A DNA stretch of 64,000 bases from Ascaris suum (lineage: Eukaryota > Nematoda > Chromadorea > Rhabditida > Ascarididae), in the NCBI GenBank assembly GCA_013433145.1, contig CM024173.1, forward strand, positions 3,954,101-4,018,100, written 5' to 3'. The notes under the pieces were generated by a model. That model saw only the letters and a program-made list of their open reading frames with translations. It was not told the DNA's origin and ran no database searches. The position numbers and the translations under genes were made by a program. Of this stretch, positions 37,925 through 48,970 are shown in pieces (within the stretch, counting starts at the first letter, position 1; every line of letters begins with the position of its first letter).

Positions 37925-38030
37925 ACCTCAATCACTGTTATCACATAATCACCTTAACCGCTTAATCTATCACCTTATATGAGGGTTGTGTCACTTTAAC
38001 GCATCACATATCACCTTAACATATGAAAGA
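37925..38030. repeat. degenerate ATCACCTTAAC repeats
   Basis: Four or five variants of ATCACCTTAAC, TATCACCTTAT and TCACTTTAAC occur in about 100 bases, just upstream of the DCP2 5' end. They could be simple repeat decay or a cluster of related binding sites. Confidence 0.5.
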
Positions 38031-41000
38031 TGAATGTATGCAGCACAGTGGCAAACGACCTGAGTTCACGCACCTGCATTCGTGTGATCCTTCGCTAGGG
38101 ATAGTTGAACTCGGAGAACGAGCGCATTTGATGAGCTCTACGCCTAAAAAAGCAGCGATCGACGAATAACGAGCCACTAACTTTTGATATTAACACATGT
38201 TCATTTCGAATGATTTATGTGCAGGTATTATCGATATGATGGGAACAATCCGAAAGATTAAACTGAGCATCAAATGGCTCTTCGGAAACGTTCCCATAAG
38301 AGTGACGACAAAAGAAGGAAATAGTACTTCCTGGAGGCGACTTGTCATCATCGGCGACTTCAACAACTACTACTGAGGACACCATCCACCGTGCAAGAAA
38401 ACTGCACCCTACCCCCCTACGAAACCCGCTGTTACTATTCAAGTGCCGAAAAAGCGCAACGAACCGACGGTCATTCGTTCGACCGTATCCTGCAGCCAAC
38501 CGCCGCATTCGACGAGATTCTTGAAACGCGCGAATTTGAAAATTTGCACAACTCAGCAGCGCACTTGCACTTGTTGATTTTGCGAGATTACCGTAAATCA
38601 GCAATGCATGAGAGATGAGTTAGTGCTTTTCTGAAGTCATAGCAGATGCAATACTTCAGATTACATTACCTGTCTCGTTGCACTTCTATTTCAGGTGCTT
38701 CCTGCTGTCTCAGGTGCTGTCTTTTTATGTCCCTGCATGCAGTCGCTTTATTTTTACAATGAGAATTACGATATAACAATACGAAAAACCGATAGGAGGC
38801 ACAAAAACACTTTCAGTTCAAAAGAAGACAACGTACATCGGCAAAACATTCCCGAGAGTAACTCAGCGGTCGAGCTTCCAGATTGTTTGATCGATCAAGC
38901 ATGGCTAACGGTTCTTTCTAAAGTGTTGCTCGTTATGCTGGTGAAAGCAGCCTCAAGGCTTTTTGATGTTTACGTTTTTCACGAAGAAACTATCTTGTCA
39001 CCAATTTCGAAATGCCGAGCAAAACGATCATCCGGATCATGGTCTGCAGTCCATGAAGACACATTGTTGTGATGAGCAAGCACCCTCCATCTCCTCTCCC
39101 GCGTAACGATGCGCGAACTAGCCCGCAGCGACTCCGCTTGCGCCCATCCAGCTCCTCTGTCCTCTCATAGTGCGCATTTTCTCTGTTTGTATGCCTGCGT
39201 GTTTCCAAACGCATTTGACATTGCGTGCGTTGCACTCGGTTGTTTTGATGGTGGGACTACTATCAGATGCAGTCAACGTTCGTTGAAGTGCAACTTGCAA
39301 CTCGTCTCGTCTCATCCAGGGTAACGACTCAACACATATAAAGACAGAGACGACGTTGATTCGATACTAGTAAGGAGGGTTGACTTTTAGTTTCATAACG
39401 AGTGCATGAGACTGCAACCGAATTATTTCACTGCTAAATTAGCTATCGGAATCGGCTATCAATAAGTGAAATAAAAGAAGGATTAACCTGGTTTGATTGT
39501 TAACACAAATATAATTTCACACCCAAAAATTATTGAGGATTTCTTCATTTGCACGAATGAACTCACTATGGAGATACCTCACCATTCTTTTTCTCTCTGT
39601 GCTCTTCTCAGGGCTAATGATTCAACAAGCAGTCCGCTACAAGGCGAAATAAGCAGCTCTTTCGACTCTGATCTCACCGTACGCTTAGAAAACGAATACG
39701 TGAAGTGAAATTGATGGAGGAGATTTTATCTTTACATTCTAATATTCACAGTACTTGACAGGTTACTCAATTATATAAGAAGATCGCAACGGTGGAAGCA
39801 GTTCATTTGAAGCGGCATGTCAGTTGTTCGCTGTAGCCATTTACCGCCTAGACTTTTTTTCGCAGAGGCAATTCTCGTCGATCCTCTCGGGGGAAATAAC
39901 TGCGGATGTTGCCTATGGTTCTGCCCCATTGCTCCCATTACAGCTGTAGTAACGTCTGCCCCCATCACCTTGGCTCAGTCAGCTGCAGCATCCTTGACAA
40001 GTTATGTTGTCCCAGCCCTTTCTGAATCACTACGTCCGCCATCACCACCACGCAACATCTGCGTCATACTTGGTGCTCTTCCTCCTCCACCGATATATGC
40101 TGCCTCATCATATATGCTGCCTCGCTATGCTGCACCCTCCTCCCGACCAAGCGTCTACAATACGTGGCAATGCTTTCCAGGATATTCAACAGTGCCACCA
40201 GCTCCCAGCAACAATAGTGCCCCTTCTAGTTGGCTTCCTATCCGTTCAGAAGACAAGCGCATAGATAGGAATCGATCGCATTCAAGAGTGGACTGTCGGG
40301 ACTTGTGAACCGCGTCATAGCGCCTCCTTTGTTGCACGAAATAAAGAGGCCAATCGCCTCAGTAGCGCCAGCGAGCATCGGACATCGAGGTGCAACAAGC
40401 AGAATTAGAGATGGATCAGGCGGAAACGGCAACGTAAAAACGAAACGGCATGACGGAAGTAAGATGGCGTCAGATGCAATAGAAGAAGTGGAAGGCGGAC
40501 CTAGGCCGGGCAACGCAAGTTGTCCGAACCCAACTCCGCCATTCCTCTGTTGAATCGGACCAGGGAGGGGCCCCTGGTCAGCAGCTCGAAGGTGCTCCTT
40601 CCCGTCGAGTGCCGGAATTCCTTTCGTCTTCGCTTCTGCCTTATTTGGACAATATTGTTTATATTCTGCCATCCGTATGTATCAGCTTTTCTCGTTATTA
40701 ATACTGGGTGAATTCTCTGGCCGCATTGACTGCAGAACGACATCGAGTTACTAAATGTAGGTTACTTATACTCTTAGCCTGAGTGAAGAAGCCATAGTTC
40801 AATACCGTGATCGGAATGAAAATTGAAGACCAAACGTAAGCTTCTTTCAGATGACTTCTAGATACGAAATGTGAACGACGAATGGAATTAAATAAGCGTC
40901 AAAAGTGGGCATCGAATTCAACGATAAAATAATAAAATCGACGAAATGATGGTTAAAGAATTCTTCCGTTTATTTCTGGAATAAGCAGCGAATAAACACC

Positions 41001-42399
41001 ATTACATGCGAGCTTATAACTGCGACAGGTAAAAATTCTCCTATTTGTTACAGCGGCCATTTGAAACGTTCACTCGTCTCAGCATTAGTTCGTTACGCCA
41101 TTCAATTTCACCTTATTCGTGGCGAAGATCAACGAACCATTCATTTACATACATCAACTGGGCACTTCATGATGTAAAGCAAAGCTCTGAACAACTGCTC
41201 AGTTTTGTTTCAGTGGCACTGTCGGTGAAGCGAAAAAATGCACTGCAATCCTCTTGTTGAACGAGCCAAATACTCATTTTTATAACATCGCAAAAGGTAA
41301 ACAAAAAGTATAAAAATGTGAATTAATATAGCACAGTTTAACATTACTATTATAGGAGCATCACTGTCACAGTTGAAGAAGGAATGTAGCAACAGAGAGT
41401 TTCTTTTGAGAATCACAAACGATTATCTAAAAGGGTTGATTGAAATCGGCACATCACATAAACGAATGACTGCAAAGAAGTTCCGACTGCAGAATGAGGG
41501 CGTTTCATAGTTGATGCTTAGCAATTTTAGTAGTGGAATGATGAGAAGAATACACGGGATTTGGCAATGTCATAAAATTCCGAAATTCTCTCGCAAACTA
41601 GTGGATTATTCAACTCTAAGAAAGAGAAATTGCCAGCATCCTAGTAATTTTCCGTTCTATAATTTTTGGAGGACGAAGAGAATGCACTGAAAGTTTTACC
41701 GAATGCAATGTAAAACTTAGCGAAAAGGTGCCTGCTGACTAGTCAATAGACGTATACAAGTTGGAAGATAGAATATAGCCGAAGGTCGACCACAATTAGA
41801 CGTCGATGTTGGTGAAATAACGTTCCAAACAGAATGGATCGGCGATGTTGATGAGGAAGATGCGATTCAGATTTAGCAAGGGGAAAAATATTGCTTTCAG
41901 CATTAGGTATCTAAATTTTATAAATTTGTTATGAAATTAGAATGAATGTCAATAATTTAGAAAAAAACGAGAATTTGGTACTTCCTTAGGATTGATCATA
42001 TAGGAATAAATGTGAGGATGACATTAGAGTACGACCTGACATTTACTGGTTTTAAAATACACTTCTGAATATACCCGGTTTTTTAATGAAAGTTAAAACC
42101 TCGTCTTTGAAAGGCGGACGGTTATGCCGAACATATAGGAATCTACTTAAAATTAAGATGTAAGTATGTAATAAAGCTATAATTTAGCAAAAACGATGCT
42201 GATGTTTGCAAACAAACAGGGCACAACCAGACAGGCTTGACTTATTTCGTGAATCTAATCTGCACTTATATAATTATTTAATCCAGTGAGTAAATACCGA
42301 GTTCACTTTTAATTTTCGATAATTTGATGCGAGTAAGATGCTAGTTGAAGAGTGGTATTTTCATTCTACTTCTCGATTGCATTGATATACCCTGATTAG
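38031..42399. other. intergenic between the FkbM-like gene and DCP2
   Basis: It contains two less AT-rich patches, 38.2-39.3 kb and 39.8-40.7 kb, with overlapping open frames on both strands and no recognised domain. From 40.8 to 42.4 kb the sequence is AT-rich with nothing visible except the 3' flank of the FkbM-like gene. Confidence 0.45.
39868..40308 (+). CDS. long open frame in a GC-rich island, possible exon
   Basis: After a polypyrimidine acceptor (CTTTTTTTCGCAG or CGCAGAG) a frame stays open for about 147 codons, to TGA at 40306. It is rich in Pro, Ser and Ala (for example PPAPSNNSAPSSWLPIR). A GTGAAC donor overlaps its end. The island continues to about 40.7 kb with further open frames in other phases (40305-40553 and 40520-40711 plus; 40238-40672 minus), so coding strand and frame are unclear. 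A short direct repeat (ATATATGCTGCCTC, twice, near 40095 and 40110) lies inside. No family is recognised. It lies about 2 kb upstream of the DCP2 start, so regulatory or UTR sequence is an alternative. Confidence 0.25.
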   Translation, partial: AILVDPLGGNNCGCCLWFCPIAPITAVVTSAPITLAQSAAASLTSYVVPALSESLRPPSPPRNICVILGALPPPPIYAASSYMLPRYAAPSSRPSVYNTWQCFPGYSTVPPAPSNNSAPSSWLPIRSEDKRIDRNRSHSRVDCRDL

Positions 42400-45300
42400 C
42401 TACCGAATAGGTTTATAAATAACCAGCAACAAGTGAATGCTTCCGAAGGCAGTAATATCCAGTCGTTTTTTTGATGAGCATATTTGATAGCCCGAGGGTG
42501 GACGTATTAAATATAAAATAGAGGACACAAAAGTTTCATTTTTTGCACTCATTAACATTTTTGAGACAGACGATATACAAAACGCTATTTTAGCCAAACC
42601 CGCCCGCTGCTAGGATAAACTTAATCAGTGCTAATTATTGCATTCATAACAGCACAACTTCAACAATACAATAATAAATAATTTGTTGAATAAACACTTA
42701 GTGAAAATTTTGATAAGCACCGCAATGTATTTCACGCAATATTACGATCAATTTCGTTTCTGCAACCAAAAGTTCAACAGAAATTGATTAAAAATTGTGC
42801 ATTAATCGCAAATTCAACACTCAGCAACCATAAAATACATACTGCAAATTTACAAATATGGCATTCTTTAGCAGTGAACTGAGCTACGAAGTGAACGTTT
42901 CTTAGGAATCCTGTTTCCTCTTAATGTATTTAGATGCAAATCATTGAATTTCTACAACTATTAAAAGTCATCTGGTTGAAACTAGCTTGTGTTACACTTG
43001 TCCACGTATCACACTTTTCTACATTTTACTCAAAGTACTTTGCAAAATACCGGATCAAAATCCGTCCATCCGAGGCTGAGATATCACATAGGAGAAATCA
43101 GGGACGCGCACAACAGCGCACGCGCCGCTGGGCCACGCCCCCGCATCCCTTCTAACAGACCACTTCGCTGATCAACTCAAAAAGACAGTGGGCCAAGTAA
43201 CACAAAACAGACTCGTGCCTTCGGCGCTCGGAAGGACAGAAGACGAAGAAATGAATAGATAACGTACTCTGTTTGAAATTCTCTCGAAAATTCACACCGC
43301 TTTTAGAATTGCCAATCATATATTGAACGCACGAGAGACTGGGAGGTAGAGGAAAAAAGCCAACTTCCAAATTTTTCTCGCATTATTTCCTAAATTATGC
43401 GTCATTTTTAAAAGCTAAAATTCTATATTGCATTCCACCTTCGACCATACAATATATAGATTGTGGATATGCATGTGTTTGTCAAACACCGAAGATATGT
43501 TCTGTTCTGTAAGAATATAAAAGAATGGATAACCTTTCATCACGGATTGTGTTGATGATGAAACGTCTGAAACTCTCATTCTGCTCCGGATTTGGCCAAT
43601 GAAATTCGATATTCCATTGACATACAGTTATATTGTTATCATCAAGCAAATTCCCCTGCTCGAGCAATGGCAAAATTCCAAACTAAAATACATTTGTTGA
43701 GTGGCCAATATATGTTCCATAGTTACGAAAGGTGAAATGTGCGATGCTGCCAATATCCGTTCATTTCTTGCGTATCGCAACAGCGAACAATCACTGTCTG
43801 CATTTTCCTTAATTCACTTTCCCACTTTTTAACTCACTCTAGAAAGGCATCTGGTGCTCAGTTTATTTCATAGCGTGAATGCCCATCGACCAACAAATAA
43901 AAGCTATAAAGAAAATGGAATCGAGTATGGGCGAAATTCAGAAAATTCTAATCGCTTTGGGTGCGTCATAGAGCTGTTAGCCGAATCCTCTTACATCGAC
44001 TGAAGTTAGCAACACCCGTAACGAGGAGCTACTGCGAGTGAAACAATAACGAAACGGGGTTTACTCCTATTCCTTTTGCATCCTCGGAAAAGTAGACCAT
44101 CTCCAAAAGACTCTCGAAAAGACGGCTTTCATTTCAATCGGCGCTGAAATCTGTCGTTGTTTCCAACACAGCTGATCGACATTACGGCGACAGTTGCTAC
44201 AGCAGCCGAGAAAGAAGCAACTCAGAAAAAAGTTGTATACTGTTGATGAATAGCAAGTAGATGTTTCCCTTGCATAGTCTATCATATATGCCCAACGTGC
44301 TGTAGCCAATATCACTATATACTTTTTAACAACATATTTTTGTATTTCCAAATATTAGCTTGAGCATCACCCGATCATAACCGAGCGTTACCTAAATGTT
44401 ATCGAAAGAATGCCTTTCTCCCACATTTTCAATATTCATGACTGCTCACAACAATAAATAAATAAACGCGCACCTCTCGGCCTTCGATATCCATAATTAT
44501 AACATCGATAGGCGATTGTATTCCCGCATAATGCCTCAAAAATCGAACAATATCAACGTGCTGTACAGAATGTTCTTTATAAAACACACCACCTTCATCT
44601 AAATAAATAATAATTAAAATCAAAACAAAAAGTAAATTACTTCTCAGTTAATAAATGCTTGCTCGTACTATTCTTTAGTTCTTTAATAATCGAATTAGAT
44701 CGAGGCGAACGTTAGTGCAGAGAAGGCCGAAGCTAATATATGAGGAATTACGTAATATTTGTATAGTGCAACTAAAATACTGCACTGGATGATATGTTCG
44801 CATTGCAATTATTGGTATATTTGATCGCATAGAATGCCTTCAAATCAAAGAACCTAAGAAGCACGCAATTATTTCAAATGTTCAAAAATAAATCACGAAG
44901 CCGATCAGCTTAGGCAAGAAGTCGATCTACAATCACTTAAGGGAATGTCAACTTCATTTGACCGCTCGGATGATGATGATGATAATTCTCCCTTTCGAAG
45001 TTATACGAAGCAGAAACCAAACTTGATTGTTAACAGGGCCATCCTCTCCATAACCATTGCTTCAGTTATAACTGTATCGACCGATGCTGGTAGATCGTCA
45101 AAATCAGATACCTAGCCATAAAAACTGGGCATTGAAGTCAACTCATGTTGTACTTACATCCCATAACAAGCGCAGTGTCGTTCCGAGAAACGGCGCCAAC
45201 TGCAAACGGGAAGAATCGACCGCCGAACGATTCGTAGAGCTCCTTGTTGACTTTTACGGCTGGATCTGCCCCATAAAAACTGCATATTGGCGGAAATAAA

Positions 45301-47060
45301 GTCTGAAGCTTTTTCTCTGCGTAGATGTCGTGTCCGATACCTAGTGTCACGATGTTACATGAATCACCTGCCTGAAATAGCTGACCTTATTTTTGAACCT
45401 TTCACCGTACTTGTTAATCACGCATCATGTTTTCTATGCAAATCTCCAGTAGTTTTTGATGTCTATAAAACCTCTAACCATTTATACAATTTTTGATGTC
45501 TATAAAATAAAACAAAAGATAGAAGACAATTTCTGCTTGTCACCTGATATTGGTGCTTTTTATAATGAGCTGCTTATAGTTATTCACCTTTATATTTCGA
45601 GTCGGTAGACGAACGTACTTAACTTCATCACGATTTGGTAAACGAATCAGCGAGAATCGATTTGGGTCGATAAACATATTCAGGCATGAAGTGACCGTTT
45701 GGCTGAATAGCAACCAATACTAAAACACGTTACCATTTCTCATCGTTGAAAATGTGCATCGATTGTGGTACTCATCAATCAAAAAAAAAGGTGGCATGAT
45801 CGAAAGGAAAGGACACCTTCAAAAAAAAGCAATTGGGAGCCCATTTTGTTGGCGGTTATGTGCATCTATGTGACGATCGTATGTAACGATCGTTTGTGCT
45901 ACCAGCATCGTTTTTGTCTCAGCAAAAATACTTTGTGAGACAGTTTGTAAGTTAAAATTCTTCTCAAACTTAAGGATAGTATTTGTTCAAAACGTACATT
46001 ATGGTACTGGATAATGAATATAAGTGCAATAACCACATTTTATTCCACATTTCAGTGCAAGCGGCAAATACGCTCATAAGTGAGGGCTCATAAGTTCTTA
46101 TTCTGATGTCTAAATGTTAGCATAAGTGTCGGTTACTTTACGCATTGAGAGATTTTCTTTTAATCTAGAAGGAAATATCATTCGCTACTGCACAAAAGGC
46201 GAATATTCTATTAGTGGATTTTTGAAATGCATTTTTTAATGCAGTAGCAATGTTTCATGAACGGAGTGTGATGCGTAACAATGAAACACCACAGGTCGTT
46301 GTCACTGTCGCTCACTGCATAGCACGCAACAAAGCAATACGTTATCATTAGCACGCATATTTGTTATAAATAAAGTATAGTGCATTTGCATCACTCATAT
46401 GCAAATCGCAACATCGTCTGACATCATGCTTGACGCTATTAAGTTCATCAGCAACACTTGAATAGCTTAGTATGCTTTCAAATATCAGATTAAACTATCT
46501 TGTTTTTCCTGCTGCAGATACCTATTCAATTATAACTGAAATACTATACCTTTTCAGCAGGCATTTTCCTGAATCGATTATAAACGCATTTTTTAAAGAG
46601 AATGACGCTATGAATAGGCACCTGTAATGTTTTATTTAATTGAGAACATAAAACAAATGAAGTGAAGTATGGGAAGAATGTGGTTGAAAAATAAGTTTAA
46701 AATAAGCGAGTAGAAAAAAGAAAGCGCTTAGTTCTATTCTTTTGTCGAAATCGACTCAAAGACATAAAACTTAGTGGGAATTATGAATACACACTTATTT
46801 GTTGCGTAAAGTGTTGTATCAATAAAACCTCTTTGAATAAAATTAGCAAAAGAATTTAAATTATCGTATATAATTCAATTCTATCAATGAAATAACCAGT
46901 TTAAAAGGTGAGCATCAATGTTAAATAATATAACATCAACCTCAGAGGAGCGAGATGATGCATTTCCATCATATATTAGTGGATGAAAATAAATAATGCA
47001 AATACAAAATAATAAGCATATGAAGAGAAATGCCAGTCGAAGAATTCCAAATCGCACCAT
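42400..47060 (-). CDS. FkbM-type methyltransferase, membrane-anchored, nematode family (6 exons)
   Basis: Predicted SAM-dependent methyltransferase of the Methyltransf_21/FkbM type; its substrate is not known to me. Exons in transcript order: 46897-47060, 45588-45702, 45158-45371, 44474-44598, 43534-43682, 42400-42547. They join in frame to 304 codons. Residues about 6-25 (LRLAFLFICLLFCICIIYF) form one hydrophobic segment after a short basic N-terminus, suggesting a type II membrane protein with a lumenal catalytic domain. Family motifs: CNIVTLGIGHD (98-108), FYGADPAVKVN (125-135), FFPFAVG, DVIIMDIEGRE (196-206; acidic loop typical of the fold), FGILPLLEQGNLLDD, and VCQWNIEFHWP. The exon 3 donor GGAT-GTAAGTAC and exon 4 acceptor TTATTTAG join as a Tyr codon. 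The last exon, with acceptor after TTAATGAG and ending LLLVIYKPIR then TAG, fits by phase but is the least certain; another small exon could lie between 42547 and 43534. The middle exons are very secure. Confidence 0.9.
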
Positions 47061-47078
47061 TATTACAGTGCTGAAAAA
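47058..47078 (-). other. putative spliced-leader acceptor of the FkbM-like gene
   Basis: On the minus strand, AGATTTTTCAG is followed by ten bases (CACTGTAATA) and then ATG at 47060, which begins the signal-anchor exon. The short 5' leader after a strong 3' splice site fits spliced-leader trans-splicing. The frame is also open upstream to 47141, so a longer N-terminus cannot be excluded, but it would place about 27 polar residues before the anchor. Confidence 0.5.
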
Positions 47079-48780
47079 TCTCTGCAAACCATGAATATCT
47101 TCATTTGCATCACTTTGTTGTAGATGGAAAGATCTCCGCAATAATCATTATTCGATGAAAAAATATTTGAGAAGAGATTAAGGTAAATAAAATAGGCAAC
47201 GATGAGCATGCACTTTTCATCTATGAGCACGAGCACAATTCGACGTAATTATCGATGAAATAAGAGAAGAAATGTTGAAAAAAAAATAAAGGAAGCGTCG
47301 AAACTCGTTTGGCAACTAAATTTGGATGGATGGAAAAAATGCATTCATCGATTAAAAGCCTCTCGAGTGATATTCGAAGCGAATACATCGTTTATAGAGA
47401 CATTTTTCATCAATTTTTATCATTTCTTATTAATTGCTGGACAGAAATTTTTTAAATTTCACAAGCACTTGATGGAAAATGAGCTCGCGAATTTCTCTCG
47501 ACTTCCTTTCAAGTTTTTTTTTTCTTACCTTCGAAGGTCATCGAAATGTTCTCTTGAAGTTTCACTTCTCTGACGAAAAAAAATTGGTTCTTAATGGGTT
47601 CAAATGCTCCAAAAAGATTCCCATAATGGGAAACTATGCGTTACTTTTATGTAATGAATGCAAGATTAATGGTGTTTTTTTTAATGATCTAACAGATAAA
47701 AGCGAATAAAAAATTATACCATTTCCGTACTGACTGAAGATAAAGTTGCAAATGCGTAAAGGCGCTTTTTCATCTCTGTGAAATAATAGTCGGCGATGAA
47801 ATTATTGGTACACAATATCATTAGCGCTGAAATAAATGAAAATTTTTGCAATGAAAGTAATAATAAAAACTATTAGATAATATTAAAGATAAAGTGGTTC
47901 GTCGCAAGTACCAAAAGCATTGGTGATTATAAAATATATAAATAAATATAGTGAGATCTCTGTTGCTCAAAACAGTGATAGTCAAACTTATAATAAAATA
48001 AAGAATAATACCTGTGAAGCACACCTGTCGTAATGGTTGTTAACTAGAAAATGAGATTGCTTTGATTATATAGAGTATACAGTAGCAATATTTAAAAATG
48101 TTGCGTTAATTTAATGCTATTTGTTTGGTTTTCAAACCTAAAAAGCTGAGGGTTCTTTATAAAATAGCAATAAAATTCCCAAGCTTTGAACAGAAAAAAT
48201 TATCCATTAGCCAGAAAAGATATAATTTCTCTCTACTTGGGATTTATCTTTTGTTTATGCATATATGACTGTTCTATAACGTGTTTGCATTAAATCATTT
48301 TCATGTGCATATATTTCTCAATTTAATCAAGGAATATCGAGGGTTTTCTCAGGTAGTTTAAATGTGTTCTTAGAATCGAAGTATCGAAGAAATGCCGCCA
48401 TCCAGAATCTTCAACTCATCCAAATATTTAAACATGCCCGAAAAGATTTAAAACGTGAAGACAAAAGAGGAGTGCATTACATCGAAGTTATTAGTAGCGC
48501 ATTTTCAATTTATGCTGCACCAGATTTTCGTTTCTGCTTGCTATTGGAGAGGGATCGGTAGAGCGGAACTTTTTTCAGGATCAGTTTCGTCAAGAAAAAA
48601 TGCTTCGGAACTCCGACTCTTGATCGACTTCAGAATGACAATCAGCTTCATTGGATATTTACCAAAACGCTCTCGTAAAATACTACGATTGAATGCGATT
48701 ACAATAACAGTGTAGTGGAATGAAGTAAGAAATGCGTTATTGAATGAGATTAAGTGACAAGGTGTGACACTGCTACTTAC
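47079..48780. other. intergenic
   Basis: Very AT-rich. Plus-strand frames at 47322-47709 look composition-driven. A plus frame at 48364-48561 (start FLESKYRRNAAIQNLQL) follows a TTCTTAG acceptor-like site and ends at TAG; it is weak and unassigned. Confidence 0.45.
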
Positions 48781-48970
48781 GAGCACTTCGTCGCGTAGAT
48801 CGCATCTTCCTCGAGATGACCGATTCCGATGATGTTTTAGTGCAGTGCTTACCGTTAAGATGCTGCCCATTACCCCACGAAGCACATCGACGTCCTTGCA
48901 CGTGGAATCTTCGCTCTCAAATAAAGGCTGGAAAACGCGCCACGCAAGTTGACACAATATGCGCCTTTTC
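48781..48970 (-). CDS. orphan exon with two in-frame donors
   Basis: The acceptor GCTTGTTTGCAG precedes 48970. The frame reads LCQLAWRVFQPLFESEDS, then CKDVDVLRGVMGSILT up to a first donor ACG-GTAAGC after 48853, and stays open to a second donor CTC-GTAAGTAG after 48781. Both donors leave phase 0 and differ by 72 nt, so either could be used without shifting the frame. Local base composition is less AT-rich than the surroundings. No domain is recognised and no partner exons were found. The other two frames and the plus strand are also partly open, so this may be chance. Confidence 0.3.

Noticed and set aside
38215..38604. 129-codon minus frame upstream of DCP2
   Set aside because: Several overlapping frames on both strands are open here. 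None shows a domain, and no phase-compatible join to the DCP2 first exon was found.
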